From assembly GCA_020434085.1 (NCBI GenBank), contig JAGRBM010000103.1:1-7771 (forward strand): DNA of 7,771 nt, given 5' to 3'. The number at the start of each line of letters is the position of its first letter. The stretch's first letter is position 1. Position numbers and translations under genes: made by a program. Shown here in pieces: positions 1-5,218 of this stretch. This DNA comes from Chrysiogenia bacterium (GTDB lineage Bacteria; JAGRBM01). A model generated the notes under the pieces. It searched no databases, was not told the origin of the DNA, and worked only from the letters and a program-made list of their open reading frames with translations.

Positions 1-620
1 CCGAACACGCCCAGCTCTGCCATCTCGTTGATGATCTCGATGGGGATGAGCTTGTCCTGGTCGTGAACCTCGGGAGCCAGCGGGATGACCTTGTCGTTCG
101 AGAATTTCGCGAACTGATCCTGGATCATTTCCAGGGTCTCATCATTGATCGCGAAGGCGCCGGCCTTGCCGTCCTTTTCGCGAATGAGATCGACGATTTT
201 CTTGTAGTCCTCGGTGCGCGCGCCGGCGGCCAGATAGGCTTTTACCGCCTCGTTGCCCGCGAACTCGTGGAGCTCCGCGCTCGTGAGGCCGATCTCCTTG
301 ACCGAGATCTTCTCGGCCTGGCTGAGCGTGATGTCCGTGAGGAAGTGGTGCGCAACCTGGGCGAGGTAAGCAGTGGCCAGTCGCTGTTCGAGCTCGCCGT
401 TCTGGGACTCGCCATAGGCGGCCATCTGACGGGCGGCTTCGACCTCGGTCGCCATAGCGGCGACGGCATGGGCGGCCATCTGGTGCTCTTCGACGAGCTT
501 TGCGCTGACCTTGTCGCCTTCGCAGACCCTGGTCTTCACCGCGGCGCGGGCCTTCTGATAGAGATTCTCGAGTTGGGTGACGAGCTCCTGGGCCCGTCCG
601 GCGTCGAACACTTCGGACAT
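1..620 (-). CDS. mcd: (2S)-methylsuccinyl-CoA dehydrogenase, N-terminal part (runs off left edge)
   Basis: An FAD-dependent acyl-CoA dehydrogenase family protein that would oxidise (2S)-methylsuccinyl-CoA to mesaconyl-CoA in the ethylmalonyl-CoA pathway. Only 206 residues are in the window. Residues 1 to about 160 form a helical N-terminal extension, including AYLAQVAHHF near residue 84 and LSQAEKI near 99. From about residue 161 the usual acyl-CoA dehydrogenase N-terminal domain begins (EMIQDQFAKF, then LIPIEIINEMAELGVFG at the edge). An extension of this size before the dehydrogenase domain is typical of Mcd and absent from ordinary short-chain acyl-CoA dehydrogenases; the sequence resembles my recollection of the Rhodobacter enzyme. 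The flavin-binding and catalytic-base regions lie outside the window. The ATG at 618-620 was chosen because AGGAG lies 8 bases upstream. It follows the lyase gene after 62 bases and is probably the last visible gene of the operon. A different branched acyl-CoA substrate cannot be excluded. Confidence 0.85.
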   Translation of the reverse strand, partial: MSEVFDAGRAQELVTQLENLYQKARAAVKTRVCEGDKVSAKLVEEHQMAAHAVAAMATEVEAARQMAAYGESQNGELEQRLATAYLAQVAHHFLTDITLSQAEKISVKEIGLTSAELHEFAGNEAVKAYLAAGARTEDYKKIVDLIREKDGKAGAFAINDETLEMIQDQFAKFSNDKVIPLAPEVHDQDKLIPIEIINEMAELGVF

Positions 621-637
621 GGTGCGGACTCCTCGGG

Positions 638-667
638 CCCGCCCGGCCCCACATGAGACCGGGCGGG
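638..667 (-). other. GC-only intercistronic hairpin between lyase gene and mcd
   Basis: CCCGCCCGG (638-646) and CCGGGCGGG (659-667) are perfect reverse complements, giving a 9-bp stem made only of G and C with a 12-base loop. It starts 15 bases after the lyase stop codon. In the transcript it is followed by the ribosome binding site of mcd rather than a T-run, so it is not a typical intrinsic terminator. A role in mRNA processing, stability or partial attenuation is inference. Confidence 0.5.
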
Positions 668-682
668 ATTTGGGAAAGTGAC

Positions 683-1972
683 TTAGTGGTTGTGGCCCGA
701 CTTGAGGTCGTTGAATTCCGTCTGGGAAATGAGGCCCAGGTCGAGACCCTTCTGCGCGTCGAGCATGCCCAGCGCAATGGCCTTGCGCAGGCGGTTGCGC
801 ACGTGGCGGTCGGTGGCGCGGTCGGCCATCTGGCCGCCGATCATTGCCGCGCCGAGGCCGGCCTTCTTGGCCTCCTCGTATTCTTCGACTTCCTTGAGCT
901 CTTTCTCGATGGTGTGCGCGCCGACGGCGTTGCCGTAGGCGATCATCACCATGAAGAGCTGGAGGGGGTGGCCGACCCACTTGCCGCTCATGCCGATGTT
1001 GATGCCGTGCAGGGAGTCGTCGTAGACCTCCTTGAGGGCGCCGAGAATCTTGATCTTGTTGTCGGCGTCGCTCAGGTCCTTGCCCTTCACGGGGTAGTTG
1101 AGCGTCATATTGTCGATGGCCGGCACGTTCAGGCCGCCGCAGAGGTTGACGATCTCCATGCGAACGTGGTCGCAAAGGGGGTTGTTGTTCTCGATGGTCG
1201 GCAGGTTGGTATCGGCGCTGTAGTCGGCGATGCCCCAGATGAGACCGGCCAGACGGTTGCGCGCGGCCTTGGCCAGATCGGGCATGTTGGCTACGGCCCA
1301 GCCCGACTCGATGAGGAACTCCAGGCGAATGGTATTTTCCTTGAGGCCGATTTCCTTCTCCAGGTTGCCCAGCAGCTCGCACACCCACGCCATCTCGTCG
1401 GGGTGCTCGACCTTCGGCCAGATGATGCCGTCGATGGGGAAGTCCTTGTCACCTACGCGCTTGGCGGTCTCGAGCATGACGGTCGTGAGGTCCGTTGCGC
1501 TGTATTCCAGCAGGAGGCCCGAGGGACGGTAGAAGGCCAGCGTTTGCTGCCAGTCGAGCTCGGTGAAAGCGCGGATTGCGCTCTGGCGGCCGACCTCGAG
1601 CACTTCGGGGGTGAGCGCCTGGGCGTCCTCACCGTCCACCATGACGAGCGGCGAACCGAGGTAACCGTTGAGCGGAGCCTTCACTGCGTCGACGGGCTGG
1701 TCGATCGTCTGGGCGATGTCCTCGAAGCTGATCCCCAGCTTCTCCAGCAGGCGCTCAACGCTGCTCATGCCGGCGACGGCCTTCGAGACCATGTTGAAGT
1801 TCGAGGCGGGCGTGGTGAAGTGCGCGAGCTGACGCAGGTAGCGAATCGGCATCTCCACCTGGTTGGCATTGCGGGTCTTGAGCAGGGCTTCGCGCTTCTT
1901 GTTGGCGGCGGCGATGATTCCCTCGTACTCGGAGTAGTTGATCTCGATCTTGCTTTCGGCTGCGTCGCTCAT
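683..1972 (-). CDS. HpcH/HpaI-CitE family CoA-ester lyase, probable beta-methylmalyl-CoA/malyl-CoA lyase
   Basis: A 429-residue member of the citrate lyase beta / malyl-CoA lyase TIM-barrel family. Visible family signatures, in order: LVMVDGEDA (109-117), the counterpart of the usual LDLEDAV strand; FYRPSG with R149; PKVEHPDEM (186-194); FLIES with E222 and GIADYSAD with D250, the likely Mg2+-binding Glu/Asp pair; and GMSGKWVGHP (327-336), the counterpart of the GKWAIHP motif. The enzyme is longer than typical malyl-CoA lyases (about 320-350 residues): it has about 105 residues before the first barrel strand and an acidic helical tail (EKELKEVEEYEEAKKAG) after the barrel. Its place between hbd and mcd suggests it cleaves beta-methylmalyl-CoA to glyoxylate and propionyl-CoA. 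Sequence divergence leaves malate-synthase-like or another lyase activity possible. The ATG is preceded by AGAGAGG about 8 bases upstream. The gap to hbd is 117 bases. Confidence 0.75.
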   Translation of the reverse strand: MSDAAESKIEINYSEYEGIIAAANKKREALLKTRNANQVEMPIRYLRQLAHFTTPASNFNMVSKAVAGMSSVERLLEKLGISFEDIAQTIDQPVDAVKAPLNGYLGSPLVMVDGEDAQALTPEVLEVGRQSAIRAFTELDWQQTLAFYRPSGLLLEYSATDLTTVMLETAKRVGDKDFPIDGIIWPKVEHPDEMAWVCELLGNLEKEIGLKENTIRLEFLIESGWAVANMPDLAKAARNRLAGLIWGIADYSADTNLPTIENNNPLCDHVRMEIVNLCGGLNVPAIDNMTLNYPVKGKDLSDADNKIKILGALKEVYDDSLHGINIGMSGKWVGHPLQLFMVMIAYGNAVGAHTIEKELKEVEEYEEAKKAGLGAAMIGGQMADRATDRHVRNRLRKAIALGMLDAQKGLDLGLISQTEFNDLKSGHNH

Positions 1973-2018
1973 GACGGCATCCTCTCTTTCAACGTGACAG
2001 ATTGGTCGAAAACCATGC

Positions 2019-2041
2019 GGCCCCGGAGGGGTTCCGGGACC
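2019..2041 (-). other. Intercistronic hairpin between hbd and the lyase gene
   Basis: In the minus-strand transcript GGUCCCGGA pairs with UCCGGGGCC over 9 bp, with one G-U wobble and a 5-base loop (ACCCC). It lies about halfway in the 117-base gap. Four T residues follow several bases later (GCATGGTTTTCG), which is weaker than a normal intrinsic terminator tail. It could be a leaky terminator or an mRNA stability or processing element; this is inference from structure only. The wobble means the stem is a little better in RNA on this strand than on the opposite strand. Confidence 0.45.
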
Positions 2042-2089
2042 GCGGTTGGGTCATCCTGCGTTTCGCCGGTTCTTTGTTGAACCTGCGAC

Positions 2090-2986
2090 TTAGGCCACCG
2101 GGTGCTTGAGGTCCGGGTTCTGCACCGGCGCCTCGCCCGAGTAGTCGTAAAAGCCCTTGCCGGTCTTGCGGCCCAGATAACCGAGCTGCACCAGACGGGT
2201 CAGGGTGTGCGGCGGCGAGTTCGTCTCGGTGCGCGCATCGGCGTAGATGTTCTGCGACATGGCGATCACCACATCGAGGCCGATGTAGTCGGCCAGCTCG
2301 AAGGGGCCCATCGGGTGGGCGGCGCCGAGCTTCATGGCCTTGTCGATGCCTGCGATGGTGCCGGTGCCCTGCTCGAGCAGGCGAATGGCGCTGAGCATGT
2401 AGGGCGTGAGAAGGCGGTTGACGATAAAGCCCGTGGTGTCCTGAACGACGACCGGGTCCTTCTTGCAGGCCTTGCAGAACTCCACGAGCTCGGCGATGAC
2501 GCCGGACGAGGTCTCGAAGGCGTGAACGACTTCGACGAGCTTCATCACCGGCGCCGGGTTGAAGAAGTGCAGGCCGGCCACGCGGGCGCGGGTCTCACAC
2601 ACGGCCATCATGGCGGTGATGGAGAGCGTCGAGGTGTTGCTGGCCAGGATGCAGTCCTTGGAGACGATGCCTTCGAGCTTCTTGAACAGATCGATCTTGG
2701 TGTCGAGGTCCTCGATGATGGACTCGATGATCAGGTCGCAGTCCTTGAGGGCGTCGAGTTTGTCGGTGAAGTTGATGCGGCCCATGATGCCGTTCTTGTC
2801 GTCCTCGGAGATCTTCTCCTTGGCGACCAGCTTCCCGAGGCCCTTGTCCAGCTTGCCAGAAGCCTTGTCCGTCGAGCCGGGCGTTGCCTTGACGGCGACG
2901 ACCTCAAAACCGGCCTGTCCTGCGACCTGAACGACGCCCAGGCCCATTGCTCCGAGTCCTACTACTCCAACCTTCTTAATTGCCAT
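2090..2986 (-). CDS. hbd: 3-hydroxybutyryl-CoA dehydrogenase
   Basis: A 298-residue single-function (S)-3-hydroxyacyl-CoA dehydrogenase that interconverts 3-hydroxybutyryl-CoA and acetoacetyl-CoA in the cytoplasm. The N-terminal Rossmann fold has GLGAMG (G10, G12, G15). The catalytic set is complete and correctly spaced for the family: S119 in SNTSTLS, H140 in GLHFFNP, E152 in LVEVV and N190 in GFIVNR. The C-terminal dimerisation domain has HPMGPFELADYIGLD (224-238) and ends with GRKTGKGFYDY. The length is normal for the family. One oddity is K33, where an aspartate at the end of the second strand usually holds the NAD ribose. AAGGAG sits 8 bases before the ATG. The gene is 50 bases after ccr. 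Within the ethylmalonyl-CoA pathway it would supply 3-hydroxybutyryl-CoA from acetoacetyl-CoA, a step carried out by PhaB in Rhodobacter; a role in beta-oxidation is also possible. Confidence 0.92.
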   Translation of the reverse strand: MAIKKVGVVGLGAMGLGVVQVAGQAGFEVVAVKATPGSTDKASGKLDKGLGKLVAKEKISEDDKNGIMGRINFTDKLDALKDCDLIIESIIEDLDTKIDLFKKLEGIVSKDCILASNTSTLSITAMMAVCETRARVAGLHFFNPAPVMKLVEVVHAFETSSGVIAELVEFCKACKKDPVVVQDTTGFIVNRLLTPYMLSAIRLLEQGTGTIAGIDKAMKLGAAHPMGPFELADYIGLDVVIAMSQNIYADARTETNSPPHTLTRLVQLGYLGRKTGKGFYDYSGEAPVQNPDLKHPVA

Positions 2987-3036
2987 GATTCAAGCTCCTT
3001 GCTGAGTCTCGATCCCCAGTGTGGTTTCGTTGTTGT

Positions 3037-4236
3037 TTAAGCGGTCTTGCCGAGTCCGGCCTCAGCGGCCTGAACCAGGATTGCCATCTTGCCCTTGTGC
3101 TTGTTCTCGAACATGAGCTGGTGAGCCTTCGCCGTCTCGTCGAAGCTGAAGGTCTCGTCCAGCGTGGGGTTGATCTTCTTCTGGACAATCAACTCGTTGG
3201 CCAGGTTGCACTCATAGGCGTTGGCGAAGTGGCTGCCGAGGATTTCCTTCTGGCGCATCCACAGGTAGCGCACGTCGAAGTTGAGCTCGAAGCCGCTGGT
3301 GGCGCCGCAGATGACGACCCGGCCCATCTTCTTGACGACGAAAACGCTCGTCGAGAAGGTCTGCTGGCCGACGTGCTCGAAGACCACGTCGACGTCCTTG
3401 CCGCCGGTGAATTCACGGATGGCGCCGCCGAAGGCGCGCATCATCTTGGATTCTTCTTTCTTCTCTTCGGGAGTGGAGGGGATGCCCTTGGGGAACTGGA
3501 AGTCCTTGCGGTTGATCGCGCCCACGGCTCCAAGGTCAATCACCATCTGCTTCTTCTCTTCGCTGGAGACGACGCCGATGGCGTTGGCGCCGGCAAGCTT
3601 GCAGAGCTGCACGGCGAAGGCGCCGAGGCCGCCCGCGGCACCCCAGATGAGGACGTTCTCCCCCGGCTGGATCTTCGCGCGGGTAAAGAGCATGCGGTAG
3701 GCGGTGAAGTAGGTCAGGCCGTAGCTGGCGGCCTCTTCCCAGGTCAGGTGCTTGGGCTTGGGCAGAAGCTGCTGGCTCTGCACCTTGGTGAACTGGGCGA
3801 AGCTGCCCCAGTTGGTCTCGTATCCCCAGATCTTCTGGTTCTCGCAGGCCATCGGGTCCTGGCCGTTGCAGGCCGGGCACTCGCCGCAGCTCTGGTTGCA
3901 GTGAAGGATGACTTCATCGCCGACTTTCCAGCGAGTCACTTCCGAGCCGACCTTCCACACGATGCCCGAAGCATCCGAACCACCGATGTGGAAGTCGTAT
4001 CCGGTGTAGCGCATGATGTCGACGGGCTTGCCCTGGGCAGCCCACACGCAGTTGAAGTTCACGCCGGCAGCCATGACCAGAACGAGGACATCGTTGGCGC
4101 CGATCTCGGGGACTTCAATCTCTTCGATATTCATGGCGTCTTTGGGCTCGCCAAACTTGCCCTGACGAATGACGACTGCCTTCATCTTGGCGGGGACTTC
4201 GCCGATGGCGGACGGAACCGTACCGAGCTCGATCAT
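3037..4236 (-). CDS. ccr: Crotonyl-CoA carboxylase/reductase
   Basis: A 399-residue medium-chain dehydrogenase/reductase that uses NADPH and CO2 to convert crotonyl-CoA to (2S)-ethylmalonyl-CoA, the signature reaction of the ethylmalonyl-CoA pathway. Ccr motifs include VNFNCVW (59-65), GSDASGIVWKVG (86-97), IWGYETNWGSFAQF (136-149), LTWEEAASYGLTYFTAYRML (164-183), the dinucleotide loop WGAAGGLGAFAVQ (198-210), VFEHVG (285-290) and GSHFAN (334-339). The CO2-pocket residues known from Kitasatospora Ccr (Asn81, Phe170, Glu171, His365) appear to map to N62, Y139, E140 and H336. C117, C120, C123 and C131 have the exact spacing of the structural-zinc lobe of classical alcohol dehydrogenases, which is unusual for Ccr. 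The start at 4234-4236 was chosen because AAGGAG lies just upstream; the frame stays open to 4305, but the residues encoded there (proline-rich) do not look like protein. First gene of the operon; promoter and palindrome lie upstream. Confidence 0.94.
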   Translation of the reverse strand: MIELGTVPSAIGEVPAKMKAVVIRQGKFGEPKDAMNIEEIEVPEIGANDVLVLVMAAGVNFNCVWAAQGKPVDIMRYTGYDFHIGGSDASGIVWKVGSEVTRWKVGDEVILHCNQSCGECPACNGQDPMACENQKIWGYETNWGSFAQFTKVQSQQLLPKPKHLTWEEAASYGLTYFTAYRMLFTRAKIQPGENVLIWGAAGGLGAFAVQLCKLAGANAIGVVSSEEKKQMVIDLGAVGAINRKDFQFPKGIPSTPEEKKEESKMMRAFGGAIREFTGGKDVDVVFEHVGQQTFSTSVFVVKKMGRVVICGATSGFELNFDVRYLWMRQKEILGSHFANAYECNLANELIVQKKINPTLDETFSFDETAKAHQLMFENKHKGKMAILVQAAEAGLGKTA

Positions 4237-4322
4237 GTGCTTCTCCTTCAGCCTGAACTTGTCGTTTTGATGCGGGGCCCGCGCGGGTGGTGAGGGCGGC
4301 CTCAATCCCGGGGTGAATCAAT

Positions 4323-4341
4323 ACGCTGAATGAATCAGCGT
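4323..4341. promoter_or_regulatory. Perfect inverted repeat, candidate operator of the ccr operon
   Basis: ACGCTGA-N5-TCAGCGT, 7-bp perfect arms around AATGA. It lies 87 bases upstream of the ccr start codon and about 10-30 bases downstream of the transcription start predicted from the TTGACA-type promoter, a position where a repressor would block transcription. The size and symmetry suit a TetR-type dimeric regulator. It contains TGAATGA, which resembles half-sites of Bacillus-type FadR operators, but that resemblance is short and may be chance. No regulator gene is in the window. Confidence 0.5.
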
Positions 4342-4359
4342 TCACCGTTGGGCGGCCCT

Positions 4360-4388
4360 ACAGTTTCTTGAATGGCGCACTTTGTCAA
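4360..4388 (-). promoter_or_regulatory. Candidate sigma70-type promoter of the ccr operon
   Basis: The minus strand has a perfect -35 box TTGACA (4383-4388). With a 17-base spacer the -10 position reads AACTGT (4360-4365), a weak match; an 18-base spacer gives ACTGTA. The predicted transcription start is near 4353, leaving a leader of roughly 115 bases before the ccr ATG. The strong -35 and weak -10 suggest moderate or regulated activity. It is the best candidate in the 250-base gap between ccr and the DUF1232 gene. Confidence 0.45.
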
Positions 4389-4475
4389 CCCCGCGAGCGC
4401 ACCGCAGGGAGGCATTTGAGCGGGATTTGGAGAAATTCTGAAGGTGACTGGGGAGTCAGTGCGCGGGCCCCTGCC

Positions 4476-4493
4476 CGACTGATGAATCAGTCG
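4476..4493. repeat. Perfect inverted repeat overlapping the stop of the DUF1232 gene
   Basis: CGACTGA-TGAA-TCAGTCG, 7-bp perfect arms with a 4-base loop, spanning the TGA stop codon at 4487-4489. The transcript of the DUF1232 gene could fold it into a hairpin, but a GC-rich stretch and no T-run follows, so it is not a standard intrinsic terminator. Its core CTGATGAATCAG closely resembles the centre of the palindrome at 4323-4341 (CTGAATGAATCAG). Confidence 0.4.
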
Positions 4494-5074
4494 CCGCTCT
4501 CACCGCCGTCGCGGCCTCCGCCGGGCAGAACGGTGATGGCCTTGCGGGTGGGAACCGGGCCCGATTCGCGGCCAGAGAGGGCGTCCTCGGCCTTCCCGAC
4601 GACGCCCTTGATCACCTTGACCCCGCGACCGCCGGTGTTGTTGGCCAGGAAATCGATGGCCCGCCGCAGCAGCACGAGCACGCGCTCGTCGCCGGCCCAG
4701 TGCTCGACGACGATGCTCCAGTGTTCCTCGCGCAGCAGCCCCTGCAGGGCCCAGGCAACCACGGCGATGTCGTCCAAAATTCCGATGGGTCCGAGCAGGT
4801 AGTCGGGCAGGAGGTCGATGGGCGAGGCGACGTAGGCCAGCGCCACGCCGAGCTTGGCTTTCTGAAGAAGCGGAATGCGCGGATCGCCGACCAGACGCAC
4901 CAGCAGGTGCGAGAGATCGGGCGCGGCAAGGCCCGCCTCCACGAGCTGGCGTGCCAGCGGGCGGGCATCGGCCCAGTCGCGCACGCGCTCGCGCCAGCGC
5001 TGATAGAAGTCGCCGAGACCTTGCGCGTCGCCCGCGTCGATCACCCGCGCGCGCTTTTCGGAATCCTTGGCCAT
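4487..5074 (-). CDS. YkvA-like DUF1232 domain protein
   Basis: A 195-residue protein of unknown function. The DUF1232 (YkvA) domain lies at about residues 65-112 and carries the diagnostic LAYVASPIDLLPDYLLGPIG stretch (79-98), followed by ILDDIAVVAWAL. This segment is hydrophobic and may associate with the membrane as a helical hairpin. The N-terminal third is charged and helical (FYQRWRERVRDWADARPLARQL). The tail from about residue 165 is rich in Gly, Arg and Asp and probably disordered. No signal peptide is seen. The ATG at 5072-5074 is supported by GGAGG 5 bases upstream. It is divergent from the acyl-CoA synthetase gene (144 bases apart) and points toward the ccr operon, from which it is separated by 250 bases with a promoter, so it is probably its own transcription unit. 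The family's molecular role is not established. Confidence 0.87.
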   Translation of the reverse strand: MAKDSEKRARVIDAGDAQGLGDFYQRWRERVRDWADARPLARQLVEAGLAAPDLSHLLVRLVGDPRIPLLQKAKLGVALAYVASPIDLLPDYLLGPIGILDDIAVVAWALQGLLREEHWSIVVEHWAGDERVLVLLRRAIDFLANNTGGRGVKVIKGVVGKAEDALSGRESGPVPTRKAITVLPGGGRDGGESGD

Positions 5075-5096
5075 GTCCGCCTCCGGGAATTTTCCA

Positions 5097-5126
5097 AGTG
5101 TACCGGGGGCTTAGGCCCGAAGGCAA
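5097..5126 (-). promoter_or_regulatory. Candidate promoter of the DUF1232 gene
   Basis: On the minus strand TTGCCT (5121-5126) and TACACT (5097-5102) are separated by 18 bases, a reasonable sigma70-type pair. The transcription start would be near 5090, giving a short leader that contains the GGAGG site before the ATG at 5074. Based on motif match alone. Confidence 0.35.
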
Positions 5127-5186
5127 AGTCGCTGGCGGAGTGGCCCGAATCTCGGTAGCATGGTCCCTGCACCAACAACCCGTTGC

Positions 5187-5206
5187 GGCTTTTTGTGGCT
5201 CTTTGT
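5187..5206 (+). repeat. Tandem 10-base direct repeat before the acyl-CoA synthetase RBS
   Basis: GGCTTTTTGT is followed directly by GGCTCTTTGT, matching at 9 of 10 bases. The pair ends immediately before the AGGGAGGG ribosome binding region of the synthetase gene. One helical-turn spacing would suit a protein bound on one face of the DNA, or the repeat may simply make an unstructured U-rich leader. The repeat is short, so chance is possible. Confidence 0.3.
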
Positions 5207-5218
5207 AGGGAGGGAACC

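Noticed and set aside
653-2080. Long open frame on the plus strand opposite the CitE-family lyase gene (475 codons)
   Set aside because: It is antisense to a gene with clear family motifs and a good ribosome binding site; strong G/C third-position bias keeps the opposite strand free of stops. The translation is low-complexity, rich in V, L, D, G and A, with no motif.
2102-3040. Plus-strand open frame opposite hbd (312 codons)
   Set aside because: Antisense shadow of a gene whose catalytic residues and spacing are all intact.
4278-4287. CCCGCGCGGG palindrome in the ccr leader
   Set aside because: A pure G/C 10-base palindrome is expected by chance in this composition and has no supporting context.
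3019-4293. Long open frame on the plus strand opposite ccr (424 codons)
   Set aside because: Mirror of the ccr reading frame; leucine-, alanine- and glycine-rich composition with no domain and no ribosome binding site.
4237-4305. Upstream in-frame extension of ccr (23 codons)
   Set aside because: Encodes a proline-rich stretch with no family counterpart; the downstream ATG has an AAGGAG site at good spacing.
5183-5211. Possible plus-strand promoter TTGCGG / TAGGGA before the acyl-CoA synthetase
   Set aside because: The -10 would overlap the ribosome binding site and place the transcript start at the ATG, which conflicts with the strong GGAGG signal.
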